DNA of 64,000 nt from Streptomyces sp. CNH099 (GTDB taxonomy: Bacteria; Actinomycetota; Actinomycetes; Streptomycetales; Streptomycetaceae), in the NCBI GenBank assembly GCA_000514715.1, contig KI911459.1, positions 835,904 through 899,903 of the forward strand. Reading direction: 5' to 3'. The notes under the pieces were generated by a model. That model searched no databases. It was not told where the DNA came from and saw only the letters and a program-made list of their open reading frames with translations. The translations under genes and the position numbers were made by a program. Shown here one piece after another: positions 35,070-55,041 of this stretch (within the stretch, counting starts at the first letter, position 1; every line of letters begins with the position of its first letter).

Positions 35070-36353
35070 ATGTTCGTACGACGACGCAGACATCCGTTCC
35101 GCCAGGCCGTGCTCGTCGCGACGGCCGCCGCCGCCGTGCTGGCGGTGCCGCTGCCCGCCGCGGCCGGCGCGGCACCGGCCCCCGAGCCCGGCGGGAGCGC
35201 CGCCGCGCCCTACGCCGTCACCTTCGAGGACAACTTCGACGGCCCGGCCGGCTCGGCGGTCGACGGCGGCAAGTGGCTGACCGAGACCGGCGACAACGTC
35301 AACAACCACGAGCGGCAGTACTACACCGCGGGCAACGCCAACGCCGCGCTCGACGGCCAGGGCAACCTCGTCATCACCGCCCGGCGGGAGAACCCCGGCA
35401 ACTACCAGTGCTGGTACGGCCGGTGCGAGTACACCTCCGCCCGGCTCAACACCTCCGGCCGCTTCACCACCACCTACGGCCACGTCGAGGCCCGGATGAA
35501 GCTCCCCCGCGGACAGGGGATGTGGCCGGCGTTCTGGATGCTCGGCAACGACATCGGCCAGGTCGGCTGGCCCGCCAGCGGCGAGATCGACGTCATGGAG
35601 AACGTCGGCTTCGAACCCGGCACCGTCCACGGCACCCTGCACGGCCCCGGGTACTCCGGCTCCGGCGGCATCGGCGCCGGGTACACGCTGCCCGGCGGGC
35701 AGCAGTTCGCCGACGCCTTCCACACCTTCGCCGTGGACTGGTCGCCCAACCGGATCACCTGGTCCGTCGACGGCAACGTCTACCAGACCCGCACGCCCGC
35801 GGACCTCGGCGGCCGGGACTGGGTCTTCGACAAGCCGTTCTTCCTGATCCTCAACCTCGCGGTCGGCGGCTACTGGCCGGGCGACCCCGACGGCAGCACG
35901 GTCTTCCCGCAGCGGCTCGTCGTCGACTACGTGCGCGTCAGCACCTCCGACGGTGGCGGCGGCGGTGACTCCGGTACGTTCACCGGCCCCGGCGGCAAGT
36001 GCCTCGACGTGGCCGGCGCGAACGCCGCCAACGGCACCGCGGTCCAGCTCTACGACTGCAACGGCACGTCCGCGCAGCGCTGGACGGTGGGCACCGACGG
36101 CACGATCCGGGCCCTCGGCAAGTGCCTCGACGCGGCCGCCGCCGGCACCGCGAACGGCACCCGGGTGCAACTGTGGGACTGCAACGGCACGGGCGCCCAG
36201 CGCTGGTCGTACAACTCCGCGACCCGCGACATCGTCAACCTGCCGGCGGACAAGTGCCTGGACGCGGTTAACGGCGGGACGGCGAACGGAACCCCGACCC
36301 AGCTGTGGACCTGCACCGGCGCCGCGAACCAGAAGTGGACGCTCAACTCCTAG
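35070..36353 (+). CDS. secreted GH16 glucanase with ricin-type CBM13
   Basis: This 427-residue enzyme has a signal peptide (about 1-34). The GH16 domain (about 48-290) carries catalytic motif GEIDVMENVG (ExDxxE) and FWMLG, typical of laminarinases acting on beta-1,3-glucan. After a GGGGG linker there is a beta-trefoil CBM13 with three CLD...QxW repeats ending AQRW, AQRW and NQKW. The ATG follows GAGGTGAG. It pairs functionally with the divergent GH64 enzyme in fungal cell-wall glucan degradation. Confidence 0.94.
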   Translation: MFVRRRRHPFRQAVLVATAAAAVLAVPLPAAAGAAPAPEPGGSAAAPYAVTFEDNFDGPAGSAVDGGKWLTETGDNVNNHERQYYTAGNANAALDGQGNLVITARRENPGNYQCWYGRCEYTSARLNTSGRFTTTYGHVEARMKLPRGQGMWPAFWMLGNDIGQVGWPASGEIDVMENVGFEPGTVHGTLHGPGYSGSGGIGAGYTLPGGQQFADAFHTFAVDWSPNRITWSVDGNVYQTRTPADLGGRDWVFDKPFFLILNLAVGGYWPGDPDGSTVFPQRLVVDYVRVSTSDGGGGGDSGTFTGPGGKCLDVAGANAANGTAVQLYDCNGTSAQRWTVGTDGTIRALGKCLDAAAAGTANGTRVQLWDCNGTGAQRWSYNSATRDIVNLPADKCLDAVNGGTANGTPTQLWTCTGAANQKWTLNS

Positions 36354-36367
36354 CGGAGAGGGGTCTG

Positions 36368-36436
36368 GCGGGGGCGTCGGCGGGCGCTCGCCGGGGCGGA
36401 GAGCAGAGCCCGGGCGCCGCCTCCTGACGCCCCCGC
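36368..36436. terminator. stem-loop between convergent genes
   Basis: GCGGGGGCGTC (36368-36378) pairs perfectly with GACGCCCCCGC (36426-36436), with further GC-rich pairing inside. It lies between the GH16 gene and the convergent ATP-grasp gene and marks the left edge of the biosynthetic cluster. Confidence 0.5.
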
Positions 36437-36495
36437 TTCAACAGGTGAACCTGCTGGACCCGCTCGTCCGCACCGCCGCGGAGCGCTCCGCACCC

Positions 36496-37830
36496 TCACA
36501 CGGTTCCCAGCACCGGCCGGCAGACCTCGTCGATCGCCGCCGTCAGCCGGGCCAGTTCCGCGTGGTCCGCCGTACGCCCGTGCAGGTGCCCGACGCATGC
36601 GCTCGCCTCGTATCGGAGGACCGGCCAGGTCGCCGTGTCGGTGGGCAGGTCGGCGACGTCGACGCCGGGCAGGTGCCGCAGGCCGTCGAGCCGGGCCGCC
36701 ATGTCCAGTACGTCCGGCGCGGACCGGTCCGCGGGCGCGCCGGCCGCTCCGGTCGGCGCCAGCAGCGCGTAGTGGTAGGTGACCCCGTCGAACCGCGGCG
36801 CGTCCGGCACCGGCAGCCCCAGGGCCAGGCGCATCGCCGCCAGCACGAGGTCGAAGCCCGACCCGCGCCGTACGACCTCGCCGACGAGGCCGCCCAGCCG
36901 GCCGTCGACCCCGATCAGCCGCGGACCGTCCGCGGTGAGCTTCAGCTTCGTGTGCACGATCCCGTCGCTGATGCCGAGCGCCCCTATGGCCGCCTCGGCC
37001 AGGTCCTCGGCACGTTCCGCGAGCGGCGGTGCGAGGGTGTGCGGGACGAACGAGCCGCGCTGCCGAAACGGTTCGGCCAGAGGGAACTTGCCGGTGACGC
37101 AGAGCGGCCGGCACTCCGCGCGGTGCACGGCCGTCTCCACCGAGACGTAGTCGCCCCACGCCGGCCCGGCCACCGCGGAATCGCCCGGGAGCAGCGCCTC
37201 GACCAGCAGGTCCGTGCCGGGGGCCGCGCTCGCGCAGGCCGCGAGGGCGGCGTGCGCGGCGGAGGCGCTGTCGAGGCGGCGTACGAGTCGGCCGCCGGAG
37301 CCGTGCCGCGGCCTGAGCACCGCCGGCAGCCCCACCGCGGCCAGCGCGGCGTCGAGGTCCGCGGGGCCGGCCACCGGCGCGAACGGCAGGTGGTCCAGGC
37401 CCGCTTCGGCGAACGTCCGGCGCTGCTGCAGCCGGTCCACGAGCCGCCCGGTGACCGCGGGGGAGTGCCAGTACGGAATGCCCAGCGCCGCCGCGATCGA
37501 GGACGTCAGCTCCATCCGGTGCGCGCTGAACGTCAGCAGCCCGTCGGGGGTGAAGCCGGCGATCGCCGCCGCCGCGGCCTGCGTGTTCATCCCGGTGATG
37601 TCGCACAGGTCGAACCGCCGGGTGAGCAGCGGCAGCAGCTCCCGTACGTGGTCCGAGGCCCGGTCCACGACGAGGAACAGCTCCGCACCGCAGCAGCGCG
37701 CGGCGGCCGCCACCTCGGCCGCGTCCGCCGACCCCGCGTCGTACAGGACGCCCACCGTCCGCTCCCGGCCCACCGCGCTCGCGCCGTCGCCCGGCGCGCG
37801 TGGTAAAGGCCGGGAAACCCGGACCGTCAC
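36496..37830 (-). CDS. ATP-grasp ligase-like protein of the PKS cluster
   Basis: This protein of about 444 residues looks like a carboxylate-amine/thiol ligase of the ATP-grasp fold. It has an N-terminal Rossmann-like part (TVGVLYDAGSADAAEV), then PAVLRPRHGSGGRLVRR for nucleotide binding, YVSVETAV and GVDGRLGGLVGEVV. In the last, the usual metal-binding Glu and Asn (EVNxR) are Gly and Asp, so the metal site is altered. The GTG at 37830 is tentative and puts a rare TTA codon at codon 9. It is third in an operon after the FAAL and the PPTase fusion. Substrate is unknown; amide or ester formation on the product is a guess. Confidence 0.8.
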   Translation of the reverse strand: MTVRVSRPLPRAPGDGASAVGRERTVGVLYDAGSADAAEVAAAARCCGAELFLVVDRASDHVRELLPLLTRRFDLCDITGMNTQAAAAAIAGFTPDGLLTFSAHRMELTSSIAAALGIPYWHSPAVTGRLVDRLQQRRTFAEAGLDHLPFAPVAGPADLDAALAAVGLPAVLRPRHGSGGRLVRRLDSASAAHAALAACASAAPGTDLLVEALLPGDSAVAGPAWGDYVSVETAVHRAECRPLCVTGKFPLAEPFRQRGSFVPHTLAPPLAERAEDLAEAAIGALGISDGIVHTKLKLTADGPRLIGVDGRLGGLVGEVVRRGSGFDLVLAAMRLALGLPVPDAPRFDGVTYHYALLAPTGAAGAPADRSAPDVLDMAARLDGLRHLPGVDVADLPTDTATWPVLRYEASACVGHLHGRTADHAELARLTAAIDEVCRPVLGTV

Positions 37831-37856
37831 GTCGTCCCGCCCCGCGCCGCCCGCAC

Positions 37857-39494
37857 CTACGCGCCGTCCCCGTCGCGCCCGGCGGGCCCGTCGTGCCCGG
37901 TGGACCCCTCTGCCCCCGCGCGCAGCACCACCGCGGTGGCGACCAGGCCGTTGCGGCACAGCCAGCGGCCGGTCATGCGCTCCAGCGGTACGCCCTCGAC
38001 GGTGGGGGCGGGGACCAGGAGGCGGGCGGTGAAGGTGCCGGTGTCCGGGTGCACGTCGATACGGGCCTCGTCGAAGTCCAGCTCCCTCCCGGTCAGCGGG
38101 TACCAGACCTTGAAGACCGACTCCTTGGCGCTGAACAGCAGCCGGTCCCAGCAGACCTTGGACGTCCCGCGCATCCGGGCGCGCACCTGCTCCTGCTCCT
38201 CCGGCAGAGCGACGGCCGCCAGGAGGTCGTCCTTCAGCGGCTCGTTGGGCTCGGCGTCGATGCCGATGCCGAGCACGTCGCCGCGGCGGGCCACCGCGGC
38301 GGCCCGGTAGCCGGCGCAGTGGGTCATGGAGCCGACGATGCCGTCGGGCCACCGCGGCGCACCGCGGCGGCCGGGCAGCAGCGGGGCCGGCGCCACGCCG
38401 AGCGTGCCCAGGGCGCCGCGCGCACACTGCCGTACGGTCGCGAACTCCGCCTGCCGGTGCGGTACCGCCCGGGCGACGGCCTGCGCCTCCTCGGGGAACA
38501 GCCGCTCCGCCGGGGGCTCCGGCGGGTCGGTGAAGGCGTCGGCGGCGGCGACCGCGCCGGGCAGCAACTCCCCGAGCAACAGGGCCGGCCCGGTGGCCGG
38601 GGCCGCCGGCAGCGTCGCCGGTGCCGCCGCGGCAACCGGGCCGGCCGCCGCGGCACCCGGCCGCGGCGGCAGCACCGTACGCAGCGGCTCGCGCGGCGGG
38701 CGGCGCTTCCACTCCCGCGGGTAGCCGATCGACACCTCGGTGAACCTGACCCCGTCGTACCAGGTGACGCGGGGGATGTGCAGGTGGCCGTAGACGACGG
38801 CCGCGGCGCGGAAGCGACGGTGCCAGTCGGCGGTGAGCGTCGTGCCGCACCACTGCGCGAACTCCGGGTAGCGCAGGATGTCCGTCGGCTGGCGCACCAG
38901 CGGCCAGTGGTTGACCAGCACCGTGGGGTACGCCGGGTCGACGGCCGCGAGCCGCTGCTCGGTGCGGGCGACCCGCTCCCGGCACCAGGCGTCCCGGGAG
39001 CCGTGCGGGTCGGGGTGCAGGAAGTACTCGTCGGTGCAGACGACGCCGGCTTCGTGGGCCAGGCGCAGCGACTCCTCCTTCGTGGCGACCCCGGGCATGC
39101 GGAAGGAGTAGTCGTAGAGCACGAACAGCGGCGCGACCGTGACCGGGCCGCCCTCGCCGCGCCAGACGGGATAGGGGTCCTCGGGGGTCACCACGCCCAG
39201 GTCGCGGCATATCCCGACCAGCCGCCGGTAGCGCTCCTCGCCGCGCAGGGTGACCGGGTCGTCCGGGTGGGTCCACAGCTCGTGGTTGCCCGGCACCCAG
39301 ACGACCTTGGCGAACCGCTCGCTGAGCAGCCCGAGGGCCCACTCGACGTCGGCGACGCGCTCGCCGACGTCGCCGGCGACGATCAGCCAGTCGCCGGGGG
39401 CGGTCGGGCGCAGCCCGGCGGTGATGTCCCGGTTCTCTTGGTAGGCGACGTGCAGGTCGCTGACGGCCAGCAGTCTTCCGTGCATCAGGGCCAT
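37857..39494 (-). CDS. metallophosphoesterase-phosphopantetheinyl transferase fusion
   Basis: One uninterrupted frame of 545 residues joins two enzymes. Residues 1 to about 265 are a calcineurin-like phosphoesterase with all metal motifs: SDLH, GDVGE, GNHE, VNHWPL and GHLH. After an Ala/Pro linker (about 265-298), residues 298-545 are an EntD/PptT-type PPTase with SMTHC, GIGIDAEPNEPL and FSAKESVFKVWYP. The PPTase should activate the cluster's carrier domains. In M. tuberculosis PptT lies next to PptH, a phosphoesterase that removes phosphopantetheine from carriers; this would be the same pair fused. The start is uncertain: ATG at 39536, 39494 or 39485, none with a strong ribosome site. A longer upstream frame overlaps the FAAL and is not real. 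Confidence 0.9.
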   Translation of the reverse strand: MALMHGRLLAVSDLHVAYQENRDITAGLRPTAPGDWLIVAGDVGERVADVEWALGLLSERFAKVVWVPGNHELWTHPDDPVTLRGEERYRRLVGICRDLGVVTPEDPYPVWRGEGGPVTVAPLFVLYDYSFRMPGVATKEESLRLAHEAGVVCTDEYFLHPDPHGSRDAWCRERVARTEQRLAAVDPAYPTVLVNHWPLVRQPTDILRYPEFAQWCGTTLTADWHRRFRAAAVVYGHLHIPRVTWYDGVRFTEVSIGYPREWKRRPPREPLRTVLPPRPGAAAAGPVAAAAPATLPAAPATGPALLLGELLPGAVAAADAFTDPPEPPAERLFPEEAQAVARAVPHRQAEFATVRQCARGALGTLGVAPAPLLPGRRGAPRWPDGIVGSMTHCAGYRAAAVARRGDVLGIGIDAEPNEPLKDDLLAAVALPEEQEQVRARMRGTSKVCWDRLLFSAKESVFKVWYPLTGRELDFDEARIDVHPDTGTFTARLLVPAPTVEGVPLERMTGRWLCRNGLVATAVVLRAGAEGSTGHDGPAGRDGDGA

Positions 39495-39663
39495 TCGATC
39501 ATTCGGCGACGGCGGAACAGGTGGTGTCAAGTGCATGACGACAGGTCGGCAGGAACCTGTGCGCCAGGCGGGTGCGGACAGGGTCGTCCCGCTTCCTAAA
39601 TTCCCGCCAAAAGGCGGCGGAGCGCTCTTCCGGCACCGGCAACGCGCCGGTGCCGGAGGGGGC

Positions 39664-41418
39664 TCAGTGGCTCGTCGGCAGCGTGCCGCCCACGAGCGCC
39701 TCCGCCACCCGGCGCCGCTGGAGCTTGCCGCTCGGGGTCTTCGGCAGCGTGCCCCGCGGCACCACCTCCACCCGGTCAGGGCGGAGCCCCGTCTCCGCCG
39801 CGACCGCCTGGACGACCCGCTCGCGGATCTCCGCGACGGCCGCGGCGTCCGCGTGGCTCTTCGACTCCACCACCAGCACCAGCGCCTCGGTGCTGCGCTC
39901 CTCGTCGGGGCAGCCGACGGCGGCGACGGAGTTCGCCCGCAGGCCGTCCACCGCGGCCGCCGCGGACTCGAAGGCGTACGGGTGGTAGTTGGACCCGGCG
40001 ATGATGACGACGTCCTTGACGCGGCCGGTGACATAGGTCTGCCCGCCGTCCGTGAAGCCCTGGTCGCCGGTGTCCAGCCAGCCGTCGTCCGCCAGGACCT
40101 TCGCGGTCTCCTCGGGCTGGCGGTAGTAGCCGGACATCATCGAGGCGGTACGCAGCAGGATGGTGCCCTGCCTGCGGTCCGGCAGCTCGGCCCCGGCGTC
40201 GTCGACCACGCGCAGCTCCATCCCCGTCAGCGGGGTGCCGGAGGAGACCAGCTCCTGCGCGTCGGCGGCGCCCGGCGCGGCCTCGACGACCTCGCCCTCG
40301 GCGGCCAGCCGGTCGCGGCTGACGGTGAGCGTGGTGAGCGGCTCGCCGGGCACGCACATGGTCGCGGCCAGGGTGATCTCCGCCATGCCGTAGCAGGGCA
40401 TCATCGACCGCTCGCGGTAGCCGTACGGGGCCATGCGCTCGGCGAACAGGCGGAGCGTGTTCGCCTGGACGACCTCCGCGCCGTTGCCGGCGACCCGCCA
40501 GGCGCTCAGGTCGAGGCCCGCCAGCTTGGCGTCGGGGATGTTCGAGGCGCACATGCGGTACGCGAAGTTGGGCGCCGAGGTGAACGTGCCCCGGTAGCGG
40601 TGCATCGCCCACAGCCACCGCTCCGGCCGCACCGCGAACGACAGCGGCGGCATACTCGCCACCGGCAGGCCGTGCAGCAGCGGGGCGAGGTTCAGCCCGA
40701 TCAGGCCCATGTCGTGGTGCATCGGCAGCCAGCTGACGATCAGGTCGCCGTCGCGGTAGACGTGCTCGCCGATGGCCCGGGCGTTGGCGAAGATCGACTC
40801 GTGGGTCAGGGTCACGCCGCGGCTGTCGCCCGTGGTGCCGGAGGTGAACTGCAGCAGCGCGATGTCGTCGGGCTTCGCCTGCGCGGTGGCCAGGTCGAGA
40901 CCGCCCTCGAAGGGCGGCTCGACGACCGCCACCCCCGCCTCCAGGCACGGCTCCGTCACGGCCTCCAGGAACTCCGGCGCGACGACCACGGCGCGCGGCT
41001 CCGCGCGGCTGATCAGCAGCCGCAGCCGGTCGGCCCAGCGCTGCCGGCGCATCGTCGCCAGCGGCGGCTCGCTGACGAACGGGACGGCGCCGAGCAGGAA
41101 GCAGCCGTGCAGCGCGGCGTACGCGTCGGCGCCGGTGTCCATGCAGACGCCGACCCGGTCGCCGCGCCGCACGCCGTGCTCCGCGAGGGCCGTCGCGGCG
41201 GCCCCCGCGCGCTCGGCCAGCTCCGCCGCGGTCAGCCGCACGGGCTCCGCGGCGCCCTCGACGTACGCCAGGGGCCGGTCGGGGTCGCTGTCCGCCAGGT
41301 CCAGCAGCGCCGCGCCGATCGTGGTCGCCGAGGTCATGGCGACCGGCGCCGGATCCGGCTCGGGAAGGAATCCTCCGCGGTCCTCGTGGATTTCACCGGT
41401 GGAAACGGCAGTTGACAT
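39664..41418 (-). CDS. fatty acyl-AMP ligase (FAAL)
   Basis: FAALs activate a fatty acid as acyl-AMP and pass it to a carrier protein rather than to CoA. The 584-residue enzyme has the AMP-binding block LLQFTSGTTGDSRGVTLTH, the family marks SWLPMHHDMGLIG, TSAPNFAYRMC and MMPCYGMAEITL, and the C-terminal PKTPSGKLQRRR with the adenylation Lys. The ATG at 41418 follows GGGGG. It is divergent from PKS A and heads the operon with the PPTase fusion and ATP-grasp. The likely acceptor is ACP1 of PKS A, which follows an AT and precedes the first KS. Confidence 0.93.
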   Translation of the reverse strand: MSTAVSTGEIHEDRGGFLPEPDPAPVAMTSATTIGAALLDLADSDPDRPLAYVEGAAEPVRLTAAELAERAGAAATALAEHGVRRGDRVGVCMDTGADAYAALHGCFLLGAVPFVSEPPLATMRRQRWADRLRLLISRAEPRAVVVAPEFLEAVTEPCLEAGVAVVEPPFEGGLDLATAQAKPDDIALLQFTSGTTGDSRGVTLTHESIFANARAIGEHVYRDGDLIVSWLPMHHDMGLIGLNLAPLLHGLPVASMPPLSFAVRPERWLWAMHRYRGTFTSAPNFAYRMCASNIPDAKLAGLDLSAWRVAGNGAEVVQANTLRLFAERMAPYGYRERSMMPCYGMAEITLAATMCVPGEPLTTLTVSRDRLAAEGEVVEAAPGAADAQELVSSGTPLTGMELRVVDDAGAELPDRRQGTILLRTASMMSGYYRQPEETAKVLADDGWLDTGDQGFTDGGQTYVTGRVKDVVIIAGSNYHPYAFESAAAAVDGLRANSVAAVGCPDEERSTEALVLVVESKSHADAAAVAEIRERVVQAVAAETGLRPDRVEVVPRGTLPKTPSGKLQRRRVAEALVGGTLPTSH

Positions 41419-41529
41419 TCCATACCCCCGAATCGGCTGCCGTGAGCGCAGCATTGAATGGCTGGCTGAGGTGGTTTCATGATGGGCGGCGGATCACCGC
41501 GGCGTCAAATCGGATATCCCCAGGTCGAG

Positions 41530-41558
41530 GCTTTAGCGGGCCGCTAGAACGTCCTTAG
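41530..41558 (+). promoter_or_regulatory. SARP-type triple repeat upstream of PKS A
   Basis: Heptamers GCTTTAG (41530), CCGCTAG (41541) and TCCTTAG (41552) start exactly 11 bp apart, the helical spacing of SARP sites. The last ends 119 nt before the PKS A start. It lies in the divergent FAAL/PKS A region (41419-41676), so it could serve both operons. Confidence 0.75.
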
Positions 41559-41676
41559 TCCCCCCGGACACGCTGGACTGGCCAGAAGAGTGCTGCGCGT
41601 TCCCGATTTGCGTGGCCGAAAGTACCGCGGTCCCGTACCGGGATTTCACCGACGCATACTGAAGGAACGGCTCGAA

Positions 41677-49170
<7,494 letters not shown>

Positions 49171-49192
49171 CGCACGCGGGAGAGGAAGCGCG

Positions 49193-53722
<4,530 letters not shown>

Positions 53723-53731
53723 CGCACGGGG

Positions 53732-53766
53732 AAGGGCGGGCGAGGCCGTCGGCCTCGCCCGCCCTT
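53732..53766. terminator. strong bidirectional terminator
   Basis: A perfect 16-bp stem (AAGGGCGGGCGAGGCC and complement) with a 3-nt GTC loop lies between the convergent PKS B and SARP genes, 9 nt after the PKS B stop. It should stop transcription from both sides. Confidence 0.85.
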
Positions 53767-53788
53767 GTCCTGTACGAGCACGGTGCGG

Positions 53789-54559
53789 TCACACCGCCGC
53801 GGGCAGCTCCAGCCGCTCGTCCGCGACGAGGATCGCCTGCTGCAGATCGCGCAGCGCCCGGCAGGGTTCGAGGCCGAGTTCCTCGTTGAGCCGGGCCCGG
53901 GCCTGCTGGTACGTCCGCAGCGCGTCGGCCTGCCGCTCCGAGCGGCACAGGGCCAGCATCAGCTGCCGGTAGAACGTCTCCCGCAGGGGATACTCGGCTG
54001 TCAGCGCGGACAGCCGGCCGATCAGCTCGCGGTGCAGACCGAGGCTCAACTGCGCCTCGATCAGCCACTCCAGGTACTCCAGGCGGGTCTCCTCCAGCCA
54101 CGTGGCGAAGCCCGCGATGACCGGCCCGTCGCACAGGTCGCCGAGGACCGGACCGCGCCACAGGGACAGCCCGCCCTCGAAGGCGGTCACGGCCTGCTCC
54201 GGCCGTCCCTCCTTGAGGTGCAGACGCCCCCGGTGCAGCAGTTCCTGGAACCGGTCCACGTCGAACTGGTCGTCGTCCAGATGCAGCAGGTAGCCCGGGG
54301 GCCGGGTGAGGATCGGGTTGTTCCGGCAGCCCGGTTGGCCGAGGAACTTACGCAACTGGGAGATGTAGACGTGGATGCCCGCTGTGGCTCGGCGCGGGGG
54401 GTTCTGCCCCCAAATCTCGGCTATGGCTTCGTCGATGGAGACGACCTGACGAGCGCGGATCAGTAACAGGACGAGGAGCACCTGCATCTTCTTGGCGCTG
54501 ACGAATCTGCTGCCGCGGCTGTCCACCACCCGGACTGGTCCAAGTATTTCGTACTGCAC
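53789..54559 (-). CDS. SARP-family pathway activator
   Basis: This 256-residue protein has the small-SARP layout. An OmpR-like winged helix covers about 1-95 (LGPVRVVDSRG, LLLIRARQVVSIDEAIAEIW, HVYISQLRKFL) and a bacterial transcriptional activator domain about 96-245 (LWRGPVLGDL, RQLMLALCRSERQADALRTY). SARPs activate antibiotic clusters by binding direct heptamer repeats next to the -10 region. Codon 32 (54464-54466) is TTA, so translation should need bldA leucyl-tRNA. The GTG start follows GGGGG. It is monocistronic and converges on PKS B. Matching repeats precede four operons of the cluster. Confidence 0.94.
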   Translation of the reverse strand: MQYEILGPVRVVDSRGSRFVSAKKMQVLLVLLLIRARQVVSIDEAIAEIWGQNPPRRATAGIHVYISQLRKFLGQPGCRNNPILTRPPGYLLHLDDDQFDVDRFQELLHRGRLHLKEGRPEQAVTAFEGGLSLWRGPVLGDLCDGPVIAGFATWLEETRLEYLEWLIEAQLSLGLHRELIGRLSALTAEYPLRETFYRQLMLALCRSERQADALRTYQQARARLNEELGLEPCRALRDLQQAILVADERLELPAAV

Positions 54560-55041
54560 TTTTCAACCCCCGATGAATTTCTCTAAGGCGACGCGCCCGG
54601 CTTCCATGGCACTGTTGTTCAATTCCTCTCACCGCTCCGTGCAGGGGATCTGGTCTGTGTCGCGGCGATGTTGTAGAGGTCTTTGCAGGTTATGGATCAG
54701 GTAGGGGGTGTCGAAACCCCTACCCACCCCTAAGTCCCCCCTATGTTAGGTCAGGGGTATTGCGCAGTCGTTACAGGGGCGTGTGTATCGCATTCACGCC
54801 CCCCGGTAAGGCGTCGTGATCATCCGCCGTTCTCGCAAATGTCCGGTATTCACCGCCGCATATCCACTGCCCGATATCCGAGTCCTGCCGTGGAATTCCA
54901 CCCGCCGTCCCGGAGTCCCCGGCCGGAAGCGGACACGACGACGGCCGCCGCCGGTCCCCTGATGCACCAGGGGACCGGCGACGGCCGTCGCGGGACTCCG
55001 GAAAACCCCGCCGGAGTACGGGTGCGGCGGTCCGGGCGGCG
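54560..55041. promoter_or_regulatory. SARP upstream region with phased CCCCTA repeats
   Basis: This 482-bp gap has a relatively AT-rich part next to the SARP. GGTAGGGG and CCCCTACC form an 8-bp inverted repeat (54700-54724). CCCCTA then recurs at 54717, 54727 and 54738, 10-11 bp apart. This is a candidate regulator site, perhaps for the SARP itself. No protein-coding frame of known type was found; the part from 54939 holds the terminator of the hydrolase gene. Confidence 0.6.
54939..54990 (-). terminator. long hairpin terminator after hydrolase gene
   Basis: A 23-bp stem with one mismatch and a 6-nt loop begins 51 nt past the hydrolase stop. An outer pair of CCGGAGTCCC (54910) and GGGACTCCGG (54992) encloses it. 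It should end the FkbH-hydrolase transcript. Confidence 0.8.

Noticed and set aside
39537..40034. Upstream extension of the phosphoesterase-PPTase frame.
   Set aside because: It overlaps the 3' part of the FAAL gene in another frame and is low-complexity Pro/Arg/Ser; the conserved phosphoesterase begins near 39494.
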